A stretch of 64,000 nt of DNA from the NCBI GenBank assembly GCA_014526335.1, contig JACTAT010000035.1:4293752-4357751 (forward strand), given 5' to 3'. The notes under the pieces were generated by a model, which made no database searches, had not been told where the DNA came from, and worked only from the letters and a program-made list of their open reading frames with translations. The position numbers were made by a program, and so were the translations under genes. Below, one piece after another: positions 12,016 to 25,400 of the stretch (within the stretch, counting starts at the first letter, position 1; each line of letters begins with the position of its first letter). The stretch is from Chrysaora quinquecirrha. Taxonomy: Eukaryota; Cnidaria; Scyphozoa; Semaeostomeae; Pelagiidae.

Positions 12016-12110
12016 GAAGAAGGCTCAACAGCCGAAACACAGAGCCATAGGGGGAGGAGTGCCTTGGACTATATAACTTGGGAGAGCACCTGGATAGTTA
12101 TTCAGCGGTT
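12016..12110 (+). mobile_element. SINE family 1, 5' block only
   Basis: gaagaaggctcaacagccgaaac, gggggaggagtgccttggac and gagcacctggatagttattc match the 5' block of the copies at 6190 and 18225. The tRNA-like part is absent. It therefore lacks the promoter boxes found in the full copies. Confidence 0.65.
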
Positions 12111-14600
12111 TCAAAAGATACTTATATAAGTCTTACCGATACATGTTCAATTTATACATACCTATGTACGCAAAATAACTACCTAAAGACTACCTATGGC
12201 TACCTAAAGACTTGTCTGCATCGATACTTGTATGTGCAGCAACATAATACCTCTGTCTACATATAAGATACCAATTTTATATACGTTAGCTACATATACT
12301 AGTCCTTTGTTTTCAAATACATATACATTTACACATTTACTTTACATTTACATATACTGTTGAATATATTCATTACGTTTTCTATAAACAATTGTCAAAG
12401 ACACGAAATTAAAAGGCATAGACATACCTTAACTTTGGCAATTTCGATATACCGTATATGATCTTCATTAGTGATTCAATTTGTCACTGATGTAGATCAT
12501 GTAAATTGAGACACTTGCTAAAGTTATTTCTATATATTTTTCAATTTCTATTCTCCTTTATAAAATACTTCTAATATCTATACTAATAGATACTTCTAAT
12601 ACCTCTAATACCTCTAAAACATACCCATATACCATGTAGGTAGTGTAGTTTGATAATATCCAGTTTACAGATTTTGATATGCATTTTCAGTTAATAATGA
12701 AAAGTACTGTATGTTGCGGAATTTTCGTAGCATTATTTTGTACTATAAACAAGTTTAGTTGTGTTGAATGAGTGATCAACCTCCATGCCATCTCACCAAT
12801 CACCAACCAATCACCAACCAACCACAACAACCACAAACCCACCAATCAACAATCCAATCAAATTGCAAACTCCAAATCGCCTCACCCCTTATTCAACCAA
12901 CTAAACTTGTTTTGACGTAAAAATTTCCAATGAATTGAAAATTTTCAATGAGCAAAAGCATATTTCATTATTAAGATGCAATCAAAATCTCTCAAACTTT
13001 AGAATATCCAAGATCTTCTAACACTAAGATTAATTTCTGAGTAGTACAGAACTTCAATATTGCGATAAGTTGATCGCAATTTTGAACACTAAGATTATAG
13101 TTTATTTTATCTTTGTTTGGTAAATTTTAATGCCTGTTGCGACAGATCAACTAAAATATTGATTAACAGGTAGACATAAGCCAAGATAACGAAAAGGGGA
13201 TGTAGGAAACTTGGACTGGGGCTGCAGATGGGGGCATTATTTTATTTTCTCTTGCATAAAAGGACAAACGCTATTTTTTAACCTGGAAAGAAGTAATTGA
13301 AGGCAACTTTTAGGTAAGAGCAAACTAAATAACGGGGCAGGGTAGGGGGGACAAAATGACGCTCCAATTTGTCAAACTTGATCTTGGATGACTATGGTTT
13401 AGTTTAGTTGCAGGAAAACCAACTAGGATTATAGGCAATCTTAGGGGAAGGGTGTATAATAAAGGGTAAGAACTTGGTTTTTCAGTTGGGACTAAGACTG
13501 AGTTTTGTCAGTTTTTGGGTCTGATTAAAGTAAAGTGTTTTGGCCTAGATTGTTTCCTTACGATTAGAAACTGGCCAATTCTTGCGCTTTTGACGCTAAT
13601 TTTGAAAATTTGGGGTGAAGAAACAATGAGCTATTGTTTTCTGGAACATGGAAGAAACTTTTAAGGGGTAGGGTTTAGGGTCACTCCAAAGTACTGTACT
13701 ATATCTATAGTGGAGAAGTTTTACCTTATTAATCTAAGCCAAAAGAGTTTAAAAGATGTTTACTGATGATAAAAAACTGATCTCGGGTTTATAAAAATGT
13801 TGATTAAAATGATAATAATCTACTTCTAGCAAAATCTATAAACAACCAAGAGACACATCAAGGCTTCGCTTCGCTAGCTATACTATTGAGGGGGTCATTG
13901 GGCATGACGGTTTACGGTTTTTCGACATTTTGAGAGCGGTTTAACGGTTTTTACTCTTGTAGCAGCGAAACCCTTAGATAGTGAAACAGTGAAATAGTGA
14001 ATGTCCCTCGTTTTTCCAATTCTGATAAAACGGGCCTAAACTAACATTATTTTGTTTTTGTTGCCTTGCAGCTTGTCTCTTGGTTGTAAAATCAAAATAT
14101 GTTGACTTGACTTCTAATTCAGCAAAAAGTTAAACTTAATCAAGCAAAAATGTCTAATAAACCACGTTTCAATTAAAACAAAACACCTTTTGTCATTTAG
14201 GCACGTTGCAAGAAAGAATTTGCACGAGAAATAAAGCGTGTTGTTTCAGCCAATCAGAGACCGCCTTGGTAAGAACGCACACTTTTATACAAATATGGAA
14301 GTTCAATTTAATATGCTAATTTGCTCAGCGAGAAACGTGATTCTGCAAGAAATTTTCGCAACTTTGCTGCTCAAATTCAGGAGAAAAACGTTTTGTTTTG
14401 GCAAATAAAAATGAAAAACAAGTAGAAATTTTTCTTGCATATTGCGGATTTGAAAGTGTTCTCAGCTGAGTGATTTCATCAGTTTTTCTCAAGAAAATTG
14501 CAGCGAAATTTGAATATAATGTTGCGAAAAAATGCAGAATAATGTAAGAAATGTTGTAGAATTTGTACTTATCTGCAATTTGTTTGCTTGAAGCTTTGTT
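12111..14600. other. Gene-free stretch
   Basis: AT-rich sequence with short repeats of cctctaatacc near 12590-12620 and accaatcaccaacc near 12790-12850. No coding exon with splice sites was found. The minus-strand ATG frame at 14325-14636 (103 codons) is the only long one and has no supporting context. Confidence 0.45.
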
Positions 14601-14624
14601 GTTCGAGAATTGATCGATTTGCAG

Positions 14625-15078
14625 ATTCGCGGCCATGTTCTACATGTTGCTGAAGCCATCAGAAAATTGACGAAGAAGGGCCTGTGATGCAAAAAAATGA
14701 TTAATTTGCAGCAAATACATTTTATCTGTGAAATCCAAGATGTAGTTTGAAGAAATGGATTTGTAATTGATCATTCTGAGCTTACTTTGTACCTTTTTGC
14801 AGGAAACAAGAGCGGCGACATTTTCTTCTTCACAAGGCAAGGCCTTCCATCTTCGATGAGCTCCAAATTGATTTTCTCAGCATAATTTGTCAAGTTTTGG
14901 TCCAGCAGCATCAAATCTATCATTGCAACTCATCACTGAAGATCACTGCAGCAAATTAAAAGAATTTGAAGACAAAATCACTTTGGCCATAGAAAATTCA
15001 AGCAAATTTTACACTGGAGCTCCTTCCATCATCACGACTCAGCCAAGAAAGAGGGATTTTGAGCATGCAATAGTATAA
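14625..15078 (+). CDS. Candidate 3' exons of an unrecognised gene
   Basis: An exon at 14625-14683 follows the acceptor gatttgcag and reads IRGHVLHVAEAIRKLTKKG before a GTGATG donor. The next starts at 14803 after acctttttgcag. The junction makes one Leu codon and keeps the frame. The second exon reads on as KQERRHFLLHKARPSIFDEL and ends at TAA 15076-15078. To stay open it needs one extra base near gttttgg (about 14893), the same one-base deficit seen in other exons of this window. The product is mostly helical-looking and charged. No family is recognised and no upstream exon was found. It could be an old transposon fragment. Confidence 0.4.
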
Positions 15079-16740
15079 AACTGGATTCTCGCGCACTGAT
15101 CGATGGGTAAATCTATTGTTCTCATTGTTCTACTCAGTAGAGCATGATTGCGAAACCGAGCAGTTGTACCTGGACACCTGGTGAAGTTGATTCATTCCTG
15201 CTGTTTTTTCTGGTATTTTCATGGATTTTATGCATTCTAATGGCTTTATCTTGTGAATATATTGTGCTATTTTGCATTTTTGCTCAATTTTTAGTTAAAA
15301 ACGCTTTATTGGTAAAGTAATCGTATATTCATCGTACTTCCATAGCTAACCCTAGCCTTGAATTTGTGTAAAATGCTTCAGTTTTCTGCCGATTTTCGTG
15401 TAAAATTGTTCGATAAAACAGCTGATTTTGTGTTGATTTTGCCTTGTTTTGCTCTCTTTTCAATTTGCAAATGTTTTTTCTTGGTTTTTGCAAGAAATTG
15501 CATGCGAAAAAGACATTTTTTCAATGACTGTCCGCCCTTTTTTGGGACTCTCGACAAGCGAAAACAATAGGAGAATCACCTGATTTTCTTGCGCTGCAAA
15601 CCTCGAAGGCCTGTAGGGGACGCTCTGTTCTACAATTCCCTAGGGAATTCCGGCATGATTGATAATCAAGAAATCATCTTAGTCTAGCCTGTTGCTGCTT
15701 GAAGCTGGAGTTGGTTTTCGCGTGCTCCTGCATTTACTATGCAGTTATTTCTAACCGAAGCTCGCCGAGGCCAGGCAGTTTAATTTCTATTTGTTTTCGG
15801 CTTGTTAAGTTGATGTTTTACTGGTTTCACTTTCAAAATTTCGAACCTTTGCAGTAAGAGAGGAGTCAATAAACAAAATATTTTCTGAGACATCATTATT
15901 TCAGCATCAACAATTTCAAATCTTATTACCTCTAAATTTAAGAAATATGTTTTAAGATAAGCCTAAATCATACATTTTTAAGAACAAAAAATTATTCATA
16001 CATATGAGAGGAAAGGATAATTATATCACTAAAAATACGAATGAAATGAATTCGGCTGCTGTTTCGAATTAGGTTAACATTCTTTATCCGTGGGACAGAG
16101 CTTTTTGTGGCTTATGCTTGATTTGAACCTGTGGTGCTTTGATTTTGAATGGCTTAGGCCAAAATTAAATGCTACCAGATACACATGGATTCAGGGAAAG
16201 TTTTCCATACAATGCATGAATTATCGGTAAATTTGAGTCACAAATTGGATCTGTTGCCCGGATAAAATTCTACCTACTCCAAAACAGCATCTTGAAGATT
16301 TAAATACGGTGGTAGTAATTACTCCACAACAACTTGTTTTCAAGAAGTCTAGCTTCTTCCCCAAAGCAAATAGAATCATGACTACACGTTTTGTGCGTTC
16401 TTTCGTACAAACAAAGCAACATTATTTTACTTTGGTACAACCTTTTGGGACATAAATCCAAAGGCCTTGGCTGACGGAGATAGAAAACAAACAGAACCAG
16501 ACGATAAACTTTCTGAACAATCCGAGAAATCTTTCAAATTGTTTTATAACATTTAAAGGAGATCGCATTTGGAAAAGTTGGCTTTATTTGATCCAAAGAA
16601 CGCACCGGCAATTGACATAAAAATGGATCAATCCATGGTACATCCGAAACCGGATCAATCCACGGATTACAATCCATAATCCATTAATATGTTAATTGTT
16701 TAGTCAAGGAGCACGACAACGCATGCACCTCGACACCCCA
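15079..16740. other. Gene-free stretch
   Basis: No supported exon on either strand. The plus-strand frame 15358-15570 has no ATG at its start and no splice context. A short inverted cluster of ggatcaatccatgg and ggattacaatccataatcc lies at 16622-16690. Confidence 0.45.
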
Positions 16741-16742
16741 CC

Positions 16743-16748
16743 TTTATT
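16743..16748 (-). terminator. Candidate polyadenylation signal for PIGV
   Basis: AATAAA on the minus strand, about 180 bp beyond the PIGV stop codon. This is the expected position for a 3' end signal, but a single hexamer is weak evidence in AT-rich DNA. Confidence 0.4.
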
Positions 16749-16927
16749 ACATCAGGAGAGCGTGGGAACGACCCTACGGTAATAAACACGACAATGTGGG
16801 AACGAACCTTACCTAAGATAGCAAAGAGGAATCGCAACCACTGACTGAGGGGGTTTGCTATAATTTATAACATTAGTCTAGTTTTAATTTAAAGTTAGGT
16901 TAAAAGTATTTGCTATATCGTATATGC

Positions 16928-19725
16928 TCACGTCCATGGATAGAAATTACAATGCAATAAAAGTCCAAGTAACGTATAAGATATAAGGAATCCCAGTAGC
17001 ATACCAGGCTTTGATAAAACTGTAAATTTCTTGACATCTGCATTTAAGATTATTCTTGCACCAAACCAGTAGATGAGAGGTGTTGATGATAACACCATTC
17101 TAGTCAGCACCTGAAGACGGAAAGACAAAAGAGACATCAACATCACAGATGCTATATAATATACCTTGAACTGGTTGCGTAGAAGAAGAAATAAGAAGGT
17201 TAAAGACAAGACAATAAAGAGCAAAATCAAGAAAGAGACGAAAGTCTCGAAGCTATATGGAGAAATTTGTTGAAGCTTTCCAGAGAGACAAAAGGATAAC
17301 AGCAAGGAAGAAGGAAACATTTAACGATGGCAGTAAGACCACACTCCATGGAGCAAACTCATGAAGAAATAAGAAGATTAAAGAAAAGGAAATGGAAAGC
17401 CGAGTCACAAAAGCGACGAAAAAATCCTCGCTAGATGAGGAAATGGGTGGAAGCTTTCTAGAGTGATAAAGGGATTACAGCAAGGAAGAAGAAGAAGTTC
17501 TACAATGGCAGAAATAAAGTAGAGTATAGAATAGAGATAAGAAGAAATAAGACGGTTTAGGCTAAGGAAATGGCAAGCTAAATAACGAAATCCAAGACTA
17601 AAGAATCCAAGCTGAATGAAGAAGCTAGCGAAAACTATCTTGGATGAAAAGGATCCTAAAATCATAGGAAATAGCTTATTGCTGTGCACAATGGCTATTA
17701 TGCATCCTGGACATCTTAAAATTGAATTCAATTTTCAAAAACAATATCTGATACAATCCAGTTTTAAGACAAATAATCTGAATAAGAATATGCGATATGA
17801 ACACATACCTGAACATGGATATTAACAAGTCCAAATATTACAAGAAATGCCAAGTGGCAGACATAGGGAAGCATTCTGGGAGACTGATACAATTTTGAAA
17901 CAGCTGGAATAGTTTGCCTGCAAAGAAAATTGACAAAAATTAGTTAACAAAATAAAGAAAAATATCTTAGCAGCAGGCATGATACATTCTAGACTTAAAT
18001 GAAAAACAAGCAAGTAACAGCTAGTACAGTAGTTCAATTGACTGGTGGGCACAACATTTGACAATACATATCTTCCCCTGTATTAATGGTAGGTAACCCT
18101 GAACAATGGATGCAAAAGCCCCTGAATTACGAATAAGGTTAAAGCACAGATGGAGGCTTTACATGGAACCTCATTCACCACTCAAATCTATCCTGTGTTG
18201 GTCTTTCATGACAAATATATATATAAATGGTGATGGTGCTAAAGAAGGCTTAACAGTGCTGAAACATAAAAGCCAAACAGGAGGAGATTTTGAGGTTGTA
18301 TAGGTTGGAGAGCTACTCAACGATTTGATTGGGCACTTTAGCTCAATGGAATCGTTCCTGGTTCTCTGATCATGCAGTCATGGGTTCAAATCCCATCAAT
18401 TGTGGTATGCCACTTGTGAATACAATAAGAAACAATAGAATAAGAAGATATATTGTTCAGTACCTTACGTTAACATTCTCTTCATAAATCAAGTATTCCA
18501 AAACTTTGGCTCTAAAACCTTTATCAGCAAAATATGACCTCACTGCAGAATGTGACAGAACAACAGTTGGACATGCAAGAATGAAATTAGGTATCTGCTT
18601 GACTTCATAGTAGCGAAAGGGTCTAACATTCCAGTAAAACCTCTGTATATAATTGTATGAAAGAGGGATTGAATTCTGACACCAGTGATTCTTATAAGTG
18701 TTAGTCTTTGCAGAGTTATTACAGTATGTTGCATAGCCATATAGCTGGAATGATACAAATGAGAGGAAAGGTGTTATAATGCCAATAAGTGATGCCATTA
18801 ATAGCTTTATAAGCCTTGTGAAGTCAATATTTCTTTTGATTTCCAATAATGAATTATCTTTCTTGGTTGTAAAAATTAAATTGAACATGTCACATATGAA
18901 CATAGAAGCCAAGAATCCAACAGAGACTATGCCGTTTGATCTGGTTGCAGCTCCAAGAGCAAATAAAAATCCAGCTTTAATATATCTGTATACACTATCA
19001 TTACTTTCCAAAGCATACATGCCCATGAACTGAAGGCAAACATACAGTGTCTCTGTATATGCTGCCATGTTAAATACATTTGCAGGGTTTAAGCAGAATA
19101 ACAAAACAACAACATCAGCAAATTTAGGGTCTTTTGTCAGCTTCCTTGTTAACATGTGTAGAAACAAAGCAGCCATTGAAAATGTTGAAATGTTCACCAA
19201 ACAAGAAACTAAATATAATGAAGCAATTGAACTCACAGTACCAAATGTAACCAGATGCATAATTTTGGCAATTACTGATAAACATAAAGGGAATAATGGA
19301 AAAAATGCCATGAACTGTTCATAATCATACCCATATTCACTAATGTGTAGAAAATACACAGAATCCCAGTTTCCAAATCCATCTAGAGACTTCAGCAGGA
19401 AACTATCAATCCATGTTTGGTGTTCAGAACAATGAAAGTCAGTAGTGACATTCTTTGATAATTTTTCATTGATGCTACGTGATAAGAGGCTGTTATGAAC
19501 TGAAGATGAGTCGTACTTGGTTCCAGTCTTGATGAAAACAACCTGAAAAATATGAAAACTCTGTTTAGGCCCAGAGAAGGCGTGGCTAGAGCGGGTGGCG
19601 GGAAACTCGAATGAAGTGTGCAGCTCAAAACTTTGTCCGATTTAAAAAAGGTCTTAAATTACCTGAAAAGCTAAGAAGACAAATCTCGATGACAGCGCAA
19701 CCTTAGCGGGATTGAATCCTTTCAT
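16928..19725 (-). CDS. PIGV: GPI mannosyltransferase 2 (PIG-V), complete
   Basis: PIG-V is the ER multi-pass enzyme that adds the second mannose to the growing GPI anchor, using dolichol-phosphate-mannose (GT76, GT-C fold). Four exons join in phase: 19663-19725, 18464-19542, 17809-17917 and 16928-17110, giving 477 residues against 493 in human. Recognisable blocks in order are the luminal WDSVYFLHISEYGYDYEQF, AFFPLFPL, LNPANVF, the AATRSNGIVSVGFL loop, IQRFYWNVRPFRYYEVKQ, SPRMLPYV, VLTRMVLSSTPLIYWF and the terminal LLGLLLHCNFYPWT. All are hallmarks of this family. The start at 19725 (MKGFNPAKVALSSRF) is chosen because it fits the length of known proteins; an in-frame ATG lies further out at 19860. 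Junctions: CAG/GTAATT, AAG/GTACTG, CAG/GTATGT. A SINE sits in intron 2. No frame break is present, so the gene looks functional. Confidence 0.97.
18225..18440 (+). mobile_element. tRNA-derived SINE, family 1, in PIGV intron 2
   Basis: Same structure as the copy at 6190: ctaaagaaggcttaacagtgctgaaac, a gggag-like middle, gagctactcaacgatttgattg, then an A-box (tagctcaatggaatcg), a B-box (gggttcaaatccc) and tgtggtatgccacttgtgaa. It is inserted antisense to PIGV. Confidence 0.8.
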
Positions 19726-20439
19726 TTTCTTATCCAAACTCTGCAATCTAATTAAAATAATGCCAAGCGAAGATGAGCTATCCAGCGTTAACAACATGCC
19801 CAAAAAACACCAAAACAGGAACTGATGGCTAGGCCATATAGCCTCTTTCTTTAAGGGCACTCATTCGAGGCTATGACGTCAAAGCATTATTTTATGTATG
19901 GAAAGTCTTCCACAACCAAAAATCTCAGAAAGGTGAAAAAGTTAGCACCTTTTGTACTAGTCAAATCAAATGTTGTCCTTTCTGGCGCGTTTATTTATTT
20001 TATAATAAATAAACAAAGTAGACTCCTTCAACCTTCTCATCTCTACCCAATATCAATTACCAAAGAAGTTTTCGTTCTTTTCTCAACCTTGAAGTTTTTT
20101 ACATCTCAAAGAAAATTAATACTCTCAGTGTTTAAGCTTTCAAAGTTATAAAAACCATTTATATATAAACCGTTAATAATTTATTTGGATAGACTATTTA
20201 TTTGTTACTTCTACTATTGTTTATTGCGTCATAGGCAGTTAGTACAGTTACCATTGCTTTCTAGTCATAGATGTATAAACCCCAAAAGTTATTTTGCTAC
20301 TTGTTTGGTTAAAAACAAATCTAATTCAGTTTAGAAAACCATTTTATAATGTCTTAACGTGAGCAGCAAAATCATTAACAAAATTAAATTATCAGCTAGT
20401 TATCTTTCAATAGTTATTTTATGTATAGAAAGACTATTT

Positions 20440-21280
20440 CTGAATCCATTTAGTCATACAACTGCGATATTAAAAGCTTAGCTAAATTTTAGGAATTACT
20501 TTCCAGTAATTTGTCACCAACTAACTTTAGCAATAATCTATTATTGTATTAATTAATTATCCTCTTTGTTGGTTATTTCTTGCATTTAATTATTTAAATC
20601 AATATTTCTTAGAGTCTTAAATGTTTGCCATAAAATGATGTCTCATGGACTAAGTTTCTGAATCTGTTTGTTTGTACAACGTTACTATAACGCTCAATTG
20701 TATAAATTACTTTAAACTGAAGTTTTTCGTCATCAAATAATTTTAACATCAGTCTGATTCTGTGTTGTTTAGTTTGCTCTTTATTGGTTATTTCTCGCGC
20801 TTAATGGTTTTCATTAACATTTCTTGGAATCTTAAATGTTTACCCTAAAATTATGTCTCTTAGAAGGACAAGTATCTGAATCTCTGTAGTCACAAGACGT
20901 TACTACAAAGTCACAAATCCCAGGAATTACTTTCAAGTACGTTCTTATCATCAAATAAACTTTAACAATAATCTAATTATGTTTTGCTTAATTTCTTCTT
21001 TACTGATTATCTCTTGCACTTAATTATTTTCATTAATATTTCGTGGAGTCTTAAATGTTTACCATAAAATGATGTCTCCTCTGAATCTGTTTATCTATAC
21101 AACTTTACTTTAGAATTTAAATTTTAGAAATTACTTTTAAAAAAGTTTTTGCCATCAAATAACTTTTGCATCAATCTAAATCTCTGCTGCTTAGTTTGCT
21201 CATTATTGGATATTTCTTGACCTTGTTATCGATTTTCGTTAACATATCTTCAATGATAAGATGAGTCTTTTAAATGTTTG
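20440..21280. repeat. Tandem repeat, ~210-bp unit, about four copies
   Basis: Units start near 20447, 20655, 20871 and 21079 with ctgaatctgtttgtttgtacaac. They contain tttctt..tggttatttcttgc, cattaatatttcttggagtct and taaatgtttaccataaaatg. The last unit runs straight into the exon at 21289. Confidence 0.8.
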
Positions 21281-21288
21281 CACTACAG

Positions 21289-21685
21289 TGATGTGGACGA
21301 TTCATACCTTAGGCATGGAGCTGCAAGATTCAGTGACAGAACAGCCATCGAATTAAGTATTATTGACAAGAAGCCAACAGTGCTTCGGCTTGATCAAACT
21401 CCTGGCTTAATTTATCCATCAGCACAGGCTTCTCTTTTTCAAATGACAAATGGTTATCAAACAGCAATTTCTGGGTAAGCTAGAAAATAAAAATAGCGTT
21501 GATTACACCAATAGAATACATAAACTATTAGCTGAGGAAGACTTAATGGGAAAGCAGTTTTTATTAATAGCTTCTACCTTGATAAACTATCATACGTTAT
21601 GAAAGGAACAACAGATAGTAAACGAAAACACCACTTTGATTTTTTTGGCCTTGGTTCTTGATATTTGTTTTGCAGGGGAATATGA
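21289..21685 (+). CDS. Last exons of an unrecognised plus-strand gene
   Basis: The exon 21289-21474 lies between an acceptor (tttgcactacag) and a strong donor (GG/GTAAGC). It is open over 61 codons with balanced composition; it includes RHGAARFSDRTAIELSI and PGLIYPSAQASLFQMT. The next exon follows tttgttttgcag at 21676 and closes after two codons with TGA at 21683-21685. Phases match (2 to 2). I do not recognise the protein. The upstream part is missing; the ATG frame starting at 19873, just 148 bp from the PIGV start and divergent from it, could be the first exon but its phase does not join without a correction. Confidence 0.55.
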
Positions 21686-22123
21686 GCAAGGGAAGAAGTG
21701 ACTGCTAGATATCGCCACTAGAACATACCTGATTTCTTTTAGAACAAGCGACACTTTGAAGTATCCATTAATCTACCTATTCATACTAAATACAATACCT
21801 TATAACCTTAAATGATAACTAAGGCTGCATACACAGAAAAGATGTCACACACACTGCCTTCACACTGACACTTTTAAACCAGCTTAATTTCAAAAGGGTT
21901 ACTTGAATATATACCAATCCAAATCAAACCAATTCAATTTTCTGGATAGGCTAATGTAATAATTGTTAAACTGGTTTGGCCTAAACCATAGGTTAAACAT
22001 AGTCTAGTTTAGTTCAAACTAGATTAATTTGCAGTGTGAATGGCGAAGTATAAGATAATATAAAACAACTTCAATCGATGCAAAACTGCTGTTGTTATCG
22101 TATTAGACATGATAGACATGATA

Positions 22124-22129
22124 TTTATT
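22124..22129 (-). terminator. Candidate polyadenylation signal of the large secreted-protein gene
   Basis: AATAAA on the minus strand about 275 bp after the stop codon at 22403. Confidence 0.35.
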
Positions 22130-22402
22130 AGGGCAACGTTTCGGGACAGATCCATCTCCAATCATCGGGCAATGAGAAATGTGGTTTCTCTCTTATTTAA
22201 TGCATAAGTCGGGTCGAAAGGAGTTATCAAAGGTTGTATCAAAGGCTTTTCATGATAAGTGGTGAGTATCATCATGTCTAATACGGTGTCAGAAACAGCC
22301 TTGATAGGTTTGAATATATTTACTTTGCTGTTTCCATATCGAATCTCAGGAACCTATGTCAGGGATGCCATCATGATGTCATATAATTGACCATCACAAC
22401 GG

Positions 22403-25400
22403 TTAGTTTAATAGAAAATGATCATTTGTAAGAACATAGCTACTCACCTCTGAGATGCGTCTCAGCTTCAACTGCAATCTGGATTCAAGTTTACTTTTTT
22501 TGCTAACGACTGACTGTTTGTGATTGATTTCTTTTAGAAGTGCTCCAACACTTGTCCCTCTTTTATGTTTGATTACAGATTCAATGTCTTTTTTCCACAA
22601 TATTAAACCTTGCTTTTCTTGTTCTTTAATCTGTGCTTTAAGCATATCAAGCCAGCGCAAGGTTCCTGAAAGGCCATAAAATCAGTGATGTAAGAAGATG
22701 TTAAGGCTTAGTTTGTATGTAGCTAAAGCCCCAAGATTATTGAACGAACGTAAGGCCCTGGTCAAACGATCAATCATTGTTGTTCAAACATCTAAAACTT
22801 TCTTTTCCTTGTCAAGCAAATTGTTATGTTTGATTGTTTGGCTCCATCACGAAACATTTTTCGTCAAATATTTTTTGCTTATGACAAGCTACAATGTTTT
22901 GCAGCTTCTTACAAACATTGCAAAGTGTATCTTGCTCTTAAAGCAATGTTTTGTGACCTGGGAAAACAGTCAAACATTGCTTGTAAAGCTCCTACGACCT
23001 AATCGCAATAGGCTTATGCATTGAGACACTTAGGAGCACATGACCAACTGTGGACGTACCGTTTATGTTTAAGTCGGATTATTCTTCAATGTTCACTTCT
23101 AGCCGTTTTTGCCAGGCGGATGATGGGGAAAACTTCACGTTGCAGTGCATGCACAGACATACCAACGAATTTAAAGCGATCTACGTGTTAACTGTCTCTT
23201 AAACTGAATAGATAAACATATTTCTGAAAAGAATAATTAAGAAACAACAAACAAAAGAAATATTGCATCTTCTTACCGTTTCTTGCTTTCTTTATATAGA
23301 ACATTGCATTCTTTTCTCTTCTTCAGTCATATTCTCATCGTTACCTAGTTGAAAGATAAAAACAGCAAATATATAAATCAGCAGATACACATCTTATTAC
23401 GGCGAAATTTTCTTAAGATGTGCAATTTATGGTAGAATTCAACAGTATTGAAGGGAAAGGATAGTATAGGATAGGATGCGATGGGATCGTAGAATTATAG
23501 AGGAATACCACAAGATACGATGCTATACGATAGAACATAGAACAGGGTAGTATAAAATGGCCGGATAGGAAAGGTTGGAATAGATAGGGTAGCATAAGGA
23601 TAAGATATGATATGATAGTATAGGTTAGGATAGGATAGGATAGGATAGGATAGAATTGGATAGGATAGGGCAGGGTAGGACAGGACCAGATAGTTTAGGA
23701 TAGAATAGAATAGGACAAGACAGGACAGGATAGGACAGGATAGGATAGGATAGGAGATAGGAAAGGATAGGACAGGATAGCATGGGATAGGATAGGATAG
23801 AATAGGATATAGGATAGAATGGATAGGATGGATAGGAAAGAATAGTATTGGACTGGATTGGATAGGATAGGATAGGATAGGATAGATAGGATAGGATAGG
23901 ATAGGAAAGAATAGTATTGGACTGGATTGGATATAGGATAGGATAGGATAGGATAGGATAGGATAGGATAGGATAGGATAGGATAGGATAGGACAGGATA
24001 GGATAGGAAAGAATAGAATAGAATCTTCCAGTACATCATATCTGACTTTTACTGTTTTGTTTTTGTGTTAATTTGTGTTAATTTTATCTTGACTGCTATA
24101 AATCTGCAGGAGCAACAAATTAGAAATTAAAGATAGAAACTCACATTCTGATTCCAATTCGTCTTGTACACTTTGAAGTTCTTTTAATTTACTCTTCTTC
24201 TCTTCGATATAAGATTTTCTCTGAGCATGTAAATTCTGATGAAATTCATGTAAAGCTGTTACAAGAGGACGTAAGTCTGCAAGGGCACTTCGTACTGCGT
24301 GGCATCCATTTGGTTCTTTTAAAGCTGAAGTGTAGTCTAGTAAAAAACGCAAATTAAAATTACTGACCATCTGCATAGTTCTCAAAACTGTTGTACAGCT
24401 GAACGCTGACTTTAAACATTGCAATTGCCAAAACTGTAGTATAACAAAACAATGGATTGTATAAATACACCCTGTGGATTCCAACGTTAGAGGAGGTTCT
24501 GTTGATCGCGAAGGACGTACTGAAAATTGAAAATTTCAGTTCTCACGTGTTCACGTTACTTAGCGGCAGTTTAAAGAGACAAAATGTGCTAAGAAGTGGT
24601 TGAGAGAAAGTCAGAATGGACAATAGTAGACACTACCAAAGTAAACAAAAAACACTACCAAAGAAGGGTGAAAAAGATGTGGCCTCCGTTAAGATAGCAA
24701 CTGCCCATAACTGAGTAGACAGTTCTGACGCTGATGTGTATATGTTTTTTCGTACATGGTCGGAAGGTCTTTTAGCTAGTGGTTGGAACTATCACATGTT
24801 GATGGTAGTAGTGGAAGAATCTTCGATGATTGGATGGTTCAAAGAGGAAGACAGGATAGGATAAAAAGAGAAGATAAAAAAGAATAGGATACTATGGGAA
24901 AGCATTTAGATGGGATGGGGATAGAATATTTTTTAGGGATACGAACATTGCTCTCAAAAAAGTTTGAAAAATCAAAAAATATATTTAAAACAACTACTTG
25001 AAAATAAATACAATCTGTTGTAGTTGTCGAGAATTAGCAAAAATTAAACAGATGAGGCATGAGTTCCATGTTCAGTTAACACCAAATTCGATATAGCCGA
25101 AAGTGAGTTGTCCAGATGTCCAGAAATTCATGTCAACAGCGATAATTACAACTAAGTGAATACGTCTAGGTACAAGATGATCCGTTTGTCTTACCTCTTG
25201 CTTCCAAAAGAAAATGCTCTTTCTCTCCACTGCCTGACTCAGCAGCTGAATCGGAATCATCATCATCCACTTCTTCTTCAAACATTTCATCATTTTCAAT
25301 CAGCTTCCATGGCGACTTTTCTTCAAATGCTCTTACTGTGTCATCATCTAGTAATGTGACACGTGGGAGATCTCCAAATGCCATCCTTCTAAAGTACATC

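Noticed and set aside
14325..14636. 103-codon ATG frame on the minus strand
   Set aside because: No splice context, composition typical of AT-rich chance frames, and it overlaps a better plus-strand exon.
23695..24039. Long minus-strand ORF
   Set aside because: It is translated GGATA repeat (Leu-Ser-Tyr-Pro).
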